NCBI RefSeq assembly: GCF_023053635.1
Contig: NC_086177.1
Span: forward strand, 98,738,001-98,802,000
Reading direction: 5' to 3'
DNA from: Elgaria multicarinata webbii
Lineage: Eukaryota; Chordata; Lepidosauria; Squamata; Anguidae
Length of the DNA: 64,000 bases
The position numbers were made by a program, and so were the translations under genes. Of the stretch, positions 1 through 11,985 are shown piece after piece. Positions within the stretch are counted from its first letter, which is position 1; the number at the start of each line of letters is the position of its first letter. The notes beneath the pieces were generated by a model. That model had not been told where the DNA came from and did no database searches. It worked only from the letters and a program-made list of their open reading frames with translations.

Positions 1-199
1 AAAAGCGGTTTAAATAATGCCCGAACAGGACTGTTGTCTTCTAATATGGAGGTTGCTGCAGTGTTCGTTAGAGCTGAGCTTCATTCTCTGAGGAGGAAAT
101 TCTGCGAGATGGAAACCAAAGGGCTTTAATCCTAACCCCAGCTAGAAAAGAGAAGACAAAGTGGAACCCACTACCACCATGAGGGCAAGGGAGCTGAGA

Positions 200-855
200 T
201 CATAGATTCATAGAATCATAGAATAGCAGAGTTGGAAGGGGCCTACAAGGCCATCGAGTCCAACCCCCTGCTCAAGGCAGGAATCCACCCTAAAGCATCC
301 CTGACAGATGGTTGTCCAGCTGCCTCTTGAATGCCTCTAGTGTGGGAGAGCCCATGACCTCCCTAGGTAATTGGTTCCATTGTCGTACTGTTCTAACTGT
401 CAGGAAGTTTTTCCTGATGTCCAGCCGGAATCTAGCTTCCTGTAACTTCAGCCTGTTATTCCGTGTCCTGCACTCTGGGAGGATCGAGAAGAGATCCTGG
501 CCCTCCTCTGTGTGACAACCTTTTAAGTATTTGAAGAGTGCTATCTCCCCTCAATCTTCTCTTCTCAAGGCTAAACATGCCCAGTTCTTTTAGTCTCTCC
601 TCATAGGGCTTTGTTTCCAGACCCCTGATCATCCTGGTTGCCCTCCTCTGAACACGTTCCATCTTGTCTGCATCCTTCTTGAAGTGTGGAGCCCAAAACT
701 GGATGCAATACTCTAGATGAGGCCTAATCAGGGCCGAATAGAGAGGAACCATTACCTCATGTGATTTGGAAGCTATATTTCTATTAATGCAGCCCAAAAT
801 AGCATTTGCCTTTCTTGAGATCCTTTCTAAATGCTGGCTGAAGCATGCTGAGAGT
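200..855 (-). mobile_element. CR1 LINE 3' fragment
   Basis: The plus strand starts with the CR1 3' terminal motif in reverse (ATAGAATCATAGAAT). The minus strand encodes the C-terminal end of CR1 ORF2, including the stretches PHLEYCIQFWAPH and [14 protein letters not shown]. It is 5' truncated. Confidence 0.93.
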
Positions 856-899
856 TGTAGGACTTTTTTTCTGTCTAAACATGCGTAGGATTGGGACCG

Positions 900-1050
900 A
901 AAGCAACTTTCTCCAATCCAATACCCTCCAAATGATTGAACTACCATACCCATCATTTCCAATCAGACTGACCATTGGACTTGCTGCCTGGGGATGATGG
1001 GATCTGCAGTCCAACACAGCCAGAAGGCACCGAATTGGGGAAGGCTGCTT
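900..1050. mobile_element. Palindromic hAT-like MITE, partial
   Basis: The right half carries GGGGATGATGGGA and AGTCCAACACA, then TTGGGGAAGGCTGC, the family's terminal sequence. Confidence 0.6.
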
Positions 1051-2389
1051 GGGCCCATGTAGGGGTTTAAAGGTGAAAAGTGTCTAATTTGTAGTAGCAA
1101 GAGTCGAAAACATGATTCTATAAAACTTGCTTATGCCAATAAGTATTTGTTAGCCTTTAAAAGTGCTGCAAGACTCCTTTGTTCTTTTTTCAGATGAGAT
1201 AAATTTGTTAATATGTTACAACTTGGAAATGCAGCAAAATTAATTTTTCCACTAATTGGACACAAAAACAAGAGCAGCTGTTGCATCCTTTGGCCTAGGA
1301 TATCATTTTTCTGTACATTTTGTCAACTCTCTGTGGTTCGGGTGGGCATCTGGAGGGTTGAGTCAACAAGCCAGGTTGGACTATCAGTTACAGGTAAGGG
1401 CATAACCTCTGGGGGCTCCCTTTGACAGAAGCAGCACAGCACCCAGAGGCAGAATCTGAGAGCCCAGACCAAGGGGCAGAACCCCCGTCCTCTGTCCACA
1501 AGGCATGAAGAAATAAGGGAAGTCAGTGGAGCAGAACAGCTTTGAGCCAAACCTGCGCTTTTTCTGTCAGCCTTTTTTCTTCATTAGCACCAACTCTGAT
1601 GCTTTTCCTTTTGGATCTTGCGATTCCCACCAGGGCTCTCTAGCGGATCATTAATTTCTCATTCTGTTCAAAACGAGGTGCCCTTTCAGAACACTCTGCA
1701 AAAACTGAGCCGTTTCTATTTCCTTCAGGCGCGTATGGATATCCTCTGTGGATTTACATTCCAAACCTTCGTTTTTAGTTCACCTGATACAGCCTGTTAT
1801 TTTGAAACTAGAATCCTAGCCTCGAGTTGCATGAGATCCTGGCAAGAGGTCTTGAAATGCAGTAAGATACTTTCATTTATATGTTTTCATACGAGGTTGC
1901 CCCCGCCCCGTACACGCATTTTCAACATGGAGAAATGTCTGTTTGGGTGTAGGGCGGTGCTGCTGGAGTAAAGACAAAAACGTTGTGCTTGCTTGGCATT
2001 GCACACAACTGCTGGCTCGCAGAAGGGATACTCTGGATTGTTTTTTATAAGGCAATGGGCTTCAAACTGCTTATGCACAGGATGTTGAGCTCTTGCGATT
2101 ATTCACTTCAGCCCATGGGTTCTGGGGTGGTGCATGTTGAGTGCAAAGTTAGACAAATTCATGAGTCCTTTTTTAATGTTTAAAATGTGAAAACTAATCT
2201 ACTAAAAGAGCATATGTTGTGACAGTTTTTCTAGATTTTGAATCACTCTTAATATCAATTGCCAGGAGTAAAGTCACCAACGTAAGCCCAGGAAGTAACT
2301 GAAATATATATATACGATTAGCAACAGGAGAAGACTTTATCATTCTCATCCCCCCCTTTTCCCTTCCCCCCGCCCCCACATACACCTAA

Positions 2390-2515
2390 TTCAGCCTTCC
2401 CCAACCTGGTGCATTCCAGTTGTGCTTGACTACAACTTCCTTCATCCCCAACTAGCAAGGCAGTGCCATGGTGACTGGGGATTATAGGACATGGAGTCCA
2501 AGACTTATATGATAT
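2390..2515. mobile_element. Palindromic hAT-like MITE, partial
   Basis: Starts CAGCCTTCCCCAACCTGGTG and contains GACTACAACTTCC, like the other copies in the window. The right end is degraded. Confidence 0.65.
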
Positions 2516-2879
2516 TTTTAAAGGACCATTCAAGACATTAAAAACATTGCACTGCAAGTGCTTTAAACTTAATGACAGCTAGAATTTTTTCTTTCTTTTT
2601 AAAAATAGCACCAATTTGCATGTGCTTGGATGGAGACCATGCCGTTTGTATAACCTTGAATTCCAAACACGATCTGCCATGGCTGCTATCTGCTTCTTCT
2701 AAAGCCTTTCTTGTATTATATATAAATTAAGTCAAACCTTCAGGGTTTCATTAGAATATTCCTTTTCATTCAAGACTGTCTTTTTTTTTTCTAAAGCAAA
2801 AAGCTGAACCTGAAGGGACTTTAATAACAGGCCTAATTCTGTCCACCTATCCTACCCATCTCCCTGAAGACTGGTGGGA

Positions 2880-3160
2880 AAGATCAGTGGTAGAAGCACA
2901 TTCATTGCCTGCAAAAGATCCAAAATTCAGTCGCTGGCATCTCCAGCTAAGGCTAGAAAAAACTCCTGTCTGGACCCCTGGTGAGCTGCTGGCATTCAGT
3001 GTAGAACCCTAGGCAACATAGCCATTGGCTGGGGATGATGGTTATTTTAGTCCAACACATCTGGAGGGCACCAGATTGGGGAAGGCTGGTGCAGGCAAGA
3101 TTGAGATAGAACAACCAGCCGTCTGACTCTGCCTAAAGCAGATGTCTGTTTCTTAACTCC
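2880..3160 (+). mobile_element. tRNA-derived SINE with an embedded MITE half
   Basis: CAGTGGTAGAAGCACATTC resembles a tRNA A box, followed by a degenerate B box and CTGGCATCTCCAG. The body is interrupted at about 3,020-3,095 by the right half of the palindromic MITE family, then resumes with GTCTGACTCTGCC. Confidence 0.6.
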
Positions 3161-3329
3161 ACTTAAGAGATTTTAAGTGGGCTGCAAGATTACGCCCTTC
3201 TGAGCTGTCATTTGGAGCGACGGATCCAGAAGCACCCCCAAGCTGCGAATGCAGTCTTTCAGGGGGAGTGTAGCCCCATCCAGAAGTGGTTGACACACCT
3301 CCAAAGCCAGGTTGGGGGCTTTGACTGTA

Positions 3330-3770
3330 AGCACTACTGAGCCAATTTCAGAGTGGTTATGTTGGCATATAAAGCCCTACATGGCTTAGGACCAGGTTAC
3401 CTGATGGTCTTTTCATCAGGTAAGATTGGGTGGGGATGCCCTCTTGATGGTGCCACATTTGCCTGGCAATCAGTGCGTGGCAACTCGACAGAGGGTGTTC
3501 TCAATACAGGCACTGTGGAATGCCCCCACCCCCATCTCTCTATACAGGCCCAGCTAAAGTCCTATTTGTTTACGCAGGCTTTATGATTGAATTTTCCACT
3601 CTTTTCTTCTTCTGCTGCTGCATCGTGTAAGCTGTTTGTCTATTACTGTTCTCCCTTGTTTATGGTGGGTTCTTTGGTTAAAGTTGTATTATTTTACTGT
3701 GTTTTGTTGCTGGCACTTTTTCATTTTATAATGAAAGACGGGCAAGAAATTCCTTAAATAAATCGATAGC
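3330..3770 (+). mobile_element. L2-clade LINE 3' end
   Basis: Encodes remnants typical of the L2 ORF2 C-terminus (AYKALHGLGPGYL, LKSYLFTQAL) and ends in a AAATAAAT-type tail near 3,765. Confidence 0.7.
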
Positions 3771-6700
3771 TTTGAGACCCAGTCTTAGTGCTTAAATAAA
3801 AAGAGCTTTTTCTTTAAGAATTTCTGGCCTCTTATCCTGGCAATACAGGAGGGAAACTTGGGAGTATGGATGTTCAGAAGAGGGGAAATGCTTTATATTG
3901 TGTGTGGCCTATATTCTGTCTCCCAGTCCAAATGAATCATATCTCCTGAGTCTGAGTGACTCACTGGTCTATGGCTTTTATTTATTTCTTCCCCTACCCG
4001 CCTTTTTTGGAGCTGATGTACTCCTCAGGGTCTGGTTTCTTTATTGTTATTGCAGACGCCAATAACAATAGCTAATATCCACCCTCCTGAATGGGTTGTC
4101 AATCAAATCAAATCAAATCAGCCGGATGGAGAGCCAGTTGTCTTGGTTTCCACGGGTGGCCAAGCATCAATACAAAAAAGCTGAGATTAAGGATGTTCAC
4201 ACAACAAGGATTGTATGGTAGACTTGCCAGCTTTTTTTCTTTTCATTTTCGTGTCTCTGGTAGAGCTGACTTGCCTTTTAACAACTATGTGAGGAGCAGA
4301 AGCAACCATGTGAAGAGCAGAAAATGGAGAGGGTGAAGCTTTTCCAGACATGCAAATGAAGCGGCTGGGAAAAGCTTCACCAGCTAGATTTCTGCTTGCC
4401 CTGTGGCTGCTAAAAGAATTAGACCTGCATGGTACAGATCAGTCTGATGTCACATCAGACACCTGGAATGTTGAAAAGGCAATTGCACTGTCACTTGAAA
4501 ACGTGCTCCTAGAACTGCTTGACACATATATCTTTTCCCCCTACATGGAGATATCCAAGTTGGAAGAAAATGCACTTAGAAAGCTGCCATATAGCTAGTT
4601 AGTCCAGGAGTGGCAACCTTTTTTCTGACTGTTGCTGCATTCCCTTGTGGATAATCTGCCGGTGGGCTTATGTTGGCAGTAGGCAGGGCCAAGCCCAAAG
4701 TGGGTGGCTTGCTTCTTCCCTCTGTCTGCCCCCTACCCTTTTTCTCTCTTCCTCTTCTTTCCCACCCAGTGGGCTGCCAGAGAATGAGGCAGAAACATCC
4801 TGCTTAGTACCCTCAATAAACCTTACCTGCGAGGTAAGTTAGGCTGAGAGAGAATTACTAGCTCAAGGTCGCCCTATGCGATTCATGGCTGACTGGGTTG
4901 TCCTAGTCCCAACACTGTGGGGAACGTTGTTGGACCACAACTTCCATCAGCCTTAGCCACAGTGTTGTAGTGGAGCCAGCACTCACAGGGATGCAACACC
5001 AGCACTTTTTGGTTAGCAAGGGCACTGACATCATCTGCCACTCTCCCCCCACCCCCCAGACTTTCATGTTTCCTCTGAGGTGAGCTGCAGTCCTCACAGT
5101 AACTGGGGGGATGTATTTTCCCAGCAACAATATATTATTCCCTGTCACAATGCAAAGTATTTTGGGGTGGCTTGGTCTGGAATTGGTCTTGGACCCATTT
5201 GTTTTACAAAACCCCTTTTACAAATGACCTATTCTTGGCCTGGTCCAGATGAAAACTGCTAGGGCTGTTTTGTTGATACGGATCAACACAAATGCCTCCT
5301 TTTTCTTTTTCGGACTCTCCTTGGGGGTGTGGCTACGGGGACTATCATGATGAGTTTCTGCACTTCAAAATTTACTATTGCTTAGCCAGCATAGCCAATG
5401 GGTCAGGGTATGCAGTTGTAGCTCAACATCTGTAGGGCTGCACATTCTCCATCCCTGCCCTTGTCCACTGTTTTAACCACTTGAGGCTTCTTACCCAAAT
5501 CATACCTTAGCTAGAAGGGAGGACAACATTTTGAATGATCAGGAGCTACATCAGTGGCCCCGTCTATTTGGCTTCAGCATCGAAAATTTAACTGACACCA
5601 CTTGGGAAGGAGCCAGAGGGCAATGGCTCTTCTGCCACTATAGGCCCCAGTTCAAGTGGCCTCCAGTTTAGTTCAGATAGGATTGTTTCATCTAGGCCAC
5701 TAAAATTTACTGTGGATATAATGGTGTCATCTAGGATGCTTGGTATCTACGCCCTCTTAAAAATAAAGCCCAGTCTCTAAAAGGCGTTAGGGGCTTAGAT
5801 GAATTTGGTTTCTTTCTTCTTCCTTTTTAAAAAATCATTAAATCAAGCAAGCAGGTGATGTGTGGTGATGGATGCTAAGAAACTGGTATCCTTCCTTGTC
5901 CGTTTATGCTAGCTAGCTTTGAAACCTAAGGTTTGGGAAAGATCTCTTCTGGCAAATTCTGTCGGGAGACCCTCGCAAAAGTTTAAGGCTGCCCTTCGCA
6001 GGCGCTGACACCTTGACAAGGTACTTCCGTTTTGAAGACTATGTGTGAGAGAGATCCTCTGATCTTCACTGACTTTCCTGGAGAAGGGCTCTGGAATAAG
6101 CCATTCCCAAGCCATAAGGTGTGAGCTTCCAGGATTTGGCATCAGGCTATGAGAACCGATGGGAGCTCCAGGGCAGGTTGAAAGGGGGGCATCTTTTGCT
6201 TTCTTGATATGCATTTGCCCCTGATGAGATGGAACCTTGACATTCTGGGCATTGGGGCGTCCTCTCTGCCGCCAAGGCAGATGTCTGCAGTGAGGAGGTC
6301 AACAGCGCTAATGGTTTTATTCCCACTGACAGCAGCAATAGGCAATTGGTAGGTGCCTAGGCTGCTTTGAAATGTGTTTCCAGAGACCGGAAAGGATTTG
6401 TGTCCTATTTATCCCTTTCTCTTACTAGCAGGAAGGCAGCTAGGATTAAAATCAGAGTGAATCCTGGCTCTCCATATTAACTATGCACACCCAAAAGCAT
6501 CTCCCAGAAACTTTTGCAATGCAGAAGAGTCCCATAGAGACATACAAGGCAGAAAGGGTTCCCAAAAAGTAGGGAGATTGAAAATCACTGGTGTAAACTC
6601 AGAACTTCAGAAACTGACATTGGTTCCAATCTGGGATGGATTGTTCAAATTTAACTGGCTCTCTATACAGACCCTGCACATCTATAATGTACAGCTTTAT

Positions 6701-7473
6701 TTTCCATTTCAACAGGAGCCTGATCAGCGCACTTACAAGGAATTGCCTCACCCACCAGTGAAAGGCAAGCACCTTTGGGAATAGGCTGCAGTGTTGTGCA
6801 GCCCTCAGCAGACAAGAACTCTGTAGGTGGCACAATTATTTTGAGCTCTCCAGACCTCTCCGGGGAGTGGGACTTAGTAATATCTTGGTGTTTTAATATG
6901 CACCTTTAATTAATCCAAAACTGCTTTCATGCAAAACTTTTTTAGTCAGCTACATTTCCCAGTCCAGTTTCTCTCCAGTGTACTAACTAGACTGTCTCTA
7001 GACAGAATCCTTTTTGGTAGTCAGAAAGTTTTCTTAGGGGAGTTTCCTCTCTTATGCAGCACTTCCTATCTCATTGGTGGGACCCGGAGCACTCCTGGTC
7101 TCAAGCCTGGTAGATCCCAGGAGAAATGGAGAGACTAAGTTAATTCCATTTATTTTAATGGACCTATGATAAGTATGATTATGTCTGGCTCCAACTCAGA
7201 ATCTAGAGTTCGTTCAAAGGAGCTGCTTCAGTCTTCTTGAGCAGAAATGGCTAGGCAGGATTACAAGTATGTAATATGGACTACGTTTGCCTCAGCACAG
7301 GGATGCAGCAAAGGGTAACTTTGAAGCAGTTCTAATTTCCAGTCAAGCGATAACGTAGAAAGAGGGTAGAAGTTGAGTGCTGTACTGATGAATAATGGGA
7401 TGGAAGCATATTGCTCTTTTCAGATAAAAGGAAGGTGTGAAGCTATTTTAACGGTGTGCGTCCTTCTTTGCAG

Positions 7474-7655
7474 GTGTCATGCAGCCCAACTTGTGTCGTG
7501 GCCAGAGCTGAAGGCCATGGCTGCCCCTAGAATTCTTTAGGATATCTCCCGGACAACATCACTCCTGGGAAAACTAAAACCCATCTCAGACAGCAGCTTT
7601 AGGGCTTGGTCCGAAAGGAGAAGTTGCTTCTACTGAGGAGACTTGCCCAGCTACC
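7474..7655 (+). other. ZHX2: ZHX2 5' untranslated part of the coding exon
   Basis: A pyrimidine-rich tract ending in CTTTGCAG precedes position 7,474 and makes a good 3' splice site 182 bases upstream of the ATG. The acceptor is inferred from sequence and from the known gene layout, in which the coding exon begins with a short untranslated stretch. Confidence 0.6.
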
Positions 7656-10061
7656 ATGGCTAGCAAAAGAAAGTCAACAACGCCATGTATGGTACGAGCA
7701 TCTGAAGCAATGGAGGAGGGGGTTCCCAAAGACTCTAATGCAGGAAAGGCACTCGGCAGTCCAGAGCAGGACTCAGGAGATGCCGGGAAGGAAAACTGCG
7801 AAAATGACTGTGAAGTGATTGAGGGGAAATCTTCTCCAGCCAACCCAACAAGGAAACCCCTTGGTGGTTATGAATGTAAGTACTGCCCATTCTCCACCCA
7901 GAATCTGAATGAATTCACAGAACACATAGACACGCAACATCCCAACGTGATCCTCAACCCCCTCTATGTATGTGCTGAATGTAACTTTACAACCAAAAAG
8001 TATGATTCCTTATCGGAGCACAACACAAAACTCCACCCAGGAGAAAACAACTTCAAGCTTAAATTAATCAAGCTCAACAATCAGACAGTCCTAGAACAGT
8101 CCATTGAAATATCAAACAACCCAATTGCTGCTGGAATCCCTGAATATGAGGTGGTTCCTGTTGGGGCGAGTGGTACGAACAAAGTTCTGCCGATTATTAA
8201 CATCGGAAAACCTAAAGGTGAGGCTAAAAAAAATTCTATGGACAACCATCTGGATGGGATTCCCCATCTTGTTACCGAAACCACAGAGCCTATTGCGTGT
8301 ATTAATGGAACAGAACTCCTTCAAGATATACTAGCTCATGTGATGCCCTCCGTACAGCTCCCGCCAAATATCAACCTTGTTCCTAAAGTCCCTGTACCAC
8401 TGAATAGCAACAAATACAATTCCGCCCTGGACACTAATGCAACTATGATCAATTCCTTCAACAAATTTCCATACCCAACACAGGCGGAGTTGTCGTGGCT
8501 GACGGCAGCATCCAAACATCCAGAGGAGCAGATCCGGATTTGGTTCGCCACTCAGCGTTTGAAGCATGGCATCAGTTGGTCTCCAGAAGAGGTCGAAGAG
8601 GCAAGGAAGAAGATGTTCAATGGCACCATCCAGACAGCACCTCAGACCATCACTGTTCTGCCAGCGCACGTCACTGCCGCAAAAATGCCACAGCCCCTCC
8701 TCCAAACAGCGGTGCCTTGTCAGATACTCAGTCAGACTGGCCTGGTCTTGGCACAAGTATCAAATGGATCAAACATTTCCCCAATTGCCCTTGCTGTCGC
8801 TGCCAATCATGGGCAGAAACGGAGCACACAGAACCAGCCAGCTGTCCCAGAACCCAAGCGCCCACACGTTGTCCCTGCAGAAGTCTTGCCCAAACAGAAC
8901 ACCCCTGCTACGCCTACGAGTACGACAACAGTGCCATTGTCTGCTATGCCGCCGATATTGTCAAATGACCGCAAGAAGACCAAGGAGCAGATAGCAGCCC
9001 TGAAGGCAAGTTTCATTGTCAGCCAGTTTCCTGACAATGCAGAAATTTACAAGCTGATAGAAACCACAGGCCTCTCCAGGAGCGAGATCAAAAAGTGGTT
9101 CAGTGATCACCGATACCGAAGTCAAAGGGGAATTGTCAATATCACAAGCCAGTCCATCGCCAAGGACCGGATTGCTCTTGCTGCTGCGCGGCAGGGGCGT
9201 GCTTACTGTCCAATACCAGACTTCACTTTTGAGACGTTCAAAGGAAAAACCCAACAACAATTTGGGATCCTCGAAGAAAGTTTTCGTAAGAGTTCTTTTC
9301 CAACGCAAAGTGAGTTAGAAAGACTTAGGACTGAAGCCAAGATGAGTAGAAGAGAGGTTGAATCCTGGTTCACGGAGAGAAGAAAACTTCGGGATAATAT
9401 GGAACAAGCGGTCTTGGACTCAATGGGACCAAGCATGAAGAATGAGGCTCAAGGAACTTCCAATGGTGCAATAAGTCAAACCGAGAAATTTAACATCTCC
9501 CAAGTACCAACATCTTTATCCCGGTGCTCTGCAGCCTTTGCCACAAGTAGCCAAGAGCAGGTCCACTTACTGAAGAGTACATTTGCGAGAACTCAGTGGC
9601 CATCCCCACAGGAGTATGATGAGTTGGCGGCTCAAACTGGGCTCACTAGGACGGAAATTGTTCGCTGGTTCAAAGAGAACAGGAGCTCTCTAAGAAATGG
9701 GACACTGAAATGGTTGGACCAATACCAGCAGCAGTATGTCATCGATGGGTATAATGAGACAAAGGGGACAGTGCCCACTGGGAGTCTGAAGAACAGTATC
9801 CACGAGGATCAACAGCCTCTCAAGGAGAAGTTGGAGAAGCAGAACATAGAATGTACAGAGAAGTTGGAATGCCACAGCCAAGATAGCCAGGGCACAGACG
9901 AGAACCGGGACACCGGCAATGTGAATTGGGTGGAAGTCACCATTGATGATGACGACGACGATGCTGCTTCGGACTGTATGGATAGTTGGAGTCAATCAGT
10001 GCCTGAACACAAAGCAGATTTTGATTCTGAAAGTATATCTGGTGACAACTCTCATACCTAG
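7656..10061 (+). CDS. ZHX2: Zinc fingers and homeoboxes protein 2
   Basis: Nuclear transcriptional repressor of the ZHX family; family members dimerise and bind NF-YA. The 801-residue frame is uninterrupted in one exon, as in other vertebrates. The N-terminus MASKRKSTTPCMVR is diagnostic of ZHX2. Two C2H2 fingers are visible (C74/C77/H90/H95 and C106/C109/H122/H127). Four homeodomains follow at about residues 263-324, 439-500, 530-590 and 628-690, with the recognition-helix cores IRIWFATQR, IKKWFSDHRYR, VESWFTERRK and IVRWFKENR. The tail is acidic, with a run of six Asp at about 764-769. The start has a strong Kozak context (ACCATGG). The stop is 4 bases before a GT donor at 10,066, so the 3' UTR continues in another exon. 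Compared with mammalian ZHX2 (837 aa, from memory) the C-terminal region after homeodomain 4 is shorter. Neighbouring DERL1 and TBC1D31 give conserved synteny. Confidence 0.97.
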   Translation: MASKRKSTTPCMVRASEAMEEGVPKDSNAGKALGSPEQDSGDAGKENCENDCEVIEGKSSPANPTRKPLGGYECKYCPFSTQNLNEFTEHIDTQHPNVILNPLYVCAECNFTTKKYDSLSEHNTKLHPGENNFKLKLIKLNNQTVLEQSIEISNNPIAAGIPEYEVVPVGASGTNKVLPIINIGKPKGEAKKNSMDNHLDGIPHLVTETTEPIACINGTELLQDILAHVMPSVQLPPNINLVPKVPVPLNSNKYNSALDTNATMINSFNKFPYPTQAELSWLTAASKHPEEQIRIWFATQRLKHGISWSPEEVEEARKKMFNGTIQTAPQTITVLPAHVTAAKMPQPLLQTAVPCQILSQTGLVLAQVSNGSNISPIALAVAANHGQKRSTQNQPAVPEPKRPHVVPAEVLPKQNTPATPTSTTTVPLSAMPPILSNDRKKTKEQIAALKASFIVSQFPDNAEIYKLIETTGLSRSEIKKWFSDHRYRSQRGIVNITSQSIAKDRIALAAARQGRAYCPIPDFTFETFKGKTQQQFGILEESFRKSSFPTQSELERLRTEAKMSRREVESWFTERRKLRDNMEQAVLDSMGPSMKNEAQGTSNGAISQTEKFNISQVPTSLSRCSAAFATSSQEQVHLLKSTFARTQWPSPQEYDELAAQTGLTRTEIVRWFKENRSSLRNGTLKWLDQYQQQYVIDGYNETKGTVPTGSLKNSIHEDQQPLKEKLEKQNIECTEKLECHSQDSQGTDENRDTGNVNWVEVTIDDDDDDAASDCMDSWSQSVPEHKADFDSESISGDNSHT

Positions 10062-10124
10062 ACAGGTAACAATGCTGATGGTTCGTTTTGTCTTACCTAA
10101 CTTTGACCGTGGTCCTTCTTTTCA

Positions 10125-10127
10125 GCT

Positions 10128-10165
<38 letters not shown>

Positions 10166-10632
10166 AATATAGCACCATCAATGTACATGGTGCTGTACAG
10201 AGTAAAACAGTAAATAGCAAGACCCTGCCGCATAGGCTTACATTCTAATAAAACCATGATAAAACAATAAGGAGGGGAAGAGAATGCAAACAGGCACTGG
10301 GTAGGGTAAACAGGCACTGGGTAGGGTAAGACTAACAGTATAAAGTCAGAACAAAATCAAGTTTTAAAAGCTTTAGGAAAAAGAAAAGTTTTTAGCTGAG
10401 CTTTAAAAGCTGCGGTTGAACTTGTAGTTCTCAAATGTTCTGGAAGAGCGTTCCAGGCGTAAGGGGCAGCAGAAGAAAATGGACGAAGCCGAGCAAGGGA
10501 AGTAGAGACCCTTGGGCAGGCGAGAAACATGGCATCAGAGGAGCGAAGAGCACGAGCGGGGCAATAGTGTGAGATGAGAGAGGAGAGATAGGAAGGAGCT
10601 AGACAGTGAAAAGCTTTGTAGGTCAACAGGAT
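10125..10632 (-). mobile_element. L2-clade LINE, 5' truncated
   Basis: The tail is a TTA repeat (10,130-10,163) followed by GCACCATCAATGTACATGGT. The minus strand encodes APSYLSSLISHYCPARALRS. It is almost identical to 31,705-32,210, so the insertion is recent. It lies 60 bases from the ZHX2 exon donor. Confidence 0.88.
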
Positions 10633-10739
10633 CTTGCTCAGTATTTCATTTCCAGTTGCCAATACATTTTGAGCAGAAGGTTCTTCTTTGGGGATAAGTA
10701 GCCCACAAAAGCAGTAGAGTAAACGCATGTGCAACATAG

Positions 10740-11215
10740 GAAGGTGCTCTATGCCGGTTTAAGCTACCTGCCCATCTAGGCCAGTGTTGCCTTCTTCAGG
10801 GCCTCCATCAAAGGTCTTTTACCTCACCTGGGAACCGTTTCGCTAGGAATGCTAGGGCAGAGGTGGGGAACCAAATTCAGTTTTGGAGAAGCTCTCGGAG
10901 GCCGCATTCCAGTGTGGGCAGGGTCAAAGGCAACCGGGGCAAAAGGGGTTGGGGGCTAAAATACAGAAAAAATACAAGCATATTTTAGCTTAAAGCTCTT
11001 AGAACAGGGGGGGAAACTGCACAAAAGCCAGGCAACCACCAAACTATGCTGGTGGGGCTTGACAAGGGGGATGTGGCCATCTAGGAAACACTGAAGGGCC
11101 AAGTTGGGGCCCCCGGAGGGACAAATGTGGCTCCTGGCCTGAGCTTCCCTATGTCTGTGCTAGGGATGGAGCACCTGGGACCTTCAGCATGCAAAGTCAG
11201 CTGGTTACTGCCCCT
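10740..11215 (-). mobile_element. tRNA-derived SINE split by a hAT insertion
   Basis: On the minus strand the order is GCATGCTGAAGGTCCCAGG, then the inserted element, then AAGACCTTTGATGGAGGCC. This matches the order of the SINE seen at 16,385 and 58,605. Confidence 0.65.
10858..11157. mobile_element. Non-autonomous hAT element with perfect 8-bp target duplication
   Basis: TGCTAGGG is present at both 10,850-10,857 and 11,158-11,165. The ends CAGAGGTGGGGAA and (inverted) CAGACATAGGGAA form imperfect terminal repeats. There is no coding capacity. It was inserted into an older SINE. Confidence 0.88.
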
Positions 11216-11579
11216 TTTCAATTTACCTATTCTCTATGCTTCTACTTAAACAAACTGAACTAGGCAAACTTTATCTTGAGAAGAAATACCTTTTTCTGTG
11301 TATATTGTTGTCATGCAACCTTGATATTCCATTTAGTACTTGAGCAGAGCAACCTTGATGGTTGGGATGGGAAATCCAGTTTCACTGCTTGTTTGTTTTT
11401 ATTTCCCTTCGGTTTTGGTTTTCCCTCGATCGTTTCCCTACCTGTTGGAACCAATGAGAGGAAAATTATATACACCACCTCCGGGGCTGCCATACATTTC
11501 TCCACCCTCCTCTCTTGCGGGCATGTCTAGGTACAGGGAGGGATTTGGATGCGAAACCTCCCCGATCTACCCATAACAT

Positions 11580-11985
11580 ACTGGTCTCGTCATCTAAGGC
11601 CCTCCCACAGGTGCCCCCTCCGAGAAAGGCTTGGAAGGTGGCAACAGGGGCCTTCTCGGTGGGAGCCCCCACTAAGGGATGCTCTCCCCAGCGAGGCTCA
11701 CTTGGCACCAACGTGGTTATCTCTTCAGCGCCAGGTTAAGACCCTCCTCTACTCTCAGGAATATATGAGAAAGCTTCACTTTGGGTCCTGTTGATTGTTA
11801 AAATTGTTAGCGGTGTGATGCACGTGCACTGTCTATTTATATGTTTGAATGTAAACAGGTTTTATATTATCAACAATATTTTATTTTTAAGGTTTTTAAT
11901 CTTTGTAAACTGCCCAGAGAGCTCTGGTTATTGGGCAGTACGGAAATGGAATGAATGAATGAATGAATGAATGAATGAATGAACG
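11580..11985 (+). mobile_element. L2-clade LINE 3' end with GAAT-repeat tail
   Basis: Contains the coding remnant of TLWDALPREAHLAP-type sequence and the tail AAACTGCCCAGAGAGCTC, then a GAAT tandem at 11,950-11,983. Confidence 0.8.

Larger units (their letters stand above)
1..7473 (+). other. ZHX2: ZHX2 intron upstream of the coding exon (inferred)
   Basis: No exon is recognisable here. It lies directly 5' of the ZHX2 coding exon, so I infer it is intronic, with the 5' untranslated exons outside the window as in mammals. Recognisable repeats are a CR1 at 200-855, MITE pieces at about 900-1,050, 2,390-2,515, 4,900-4,975 and 5,388-5,455, a tRNA-type SINE at 2,880-3,160, and an L2 tail at 3,330-3,770. 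I see nothing identifiable in 1,060-2,380, 3,780-4,890 or 5,460-7,470 beyond a short AAATC repeat near 4,102-4,120. Confidence 0.6.

Noticed and set aside
8495-8994. Alternative-frame open frames within ZHX2
   Set aside because: They are shadows of the strongly conserved ZHX2 coding frame with no independent similarity.
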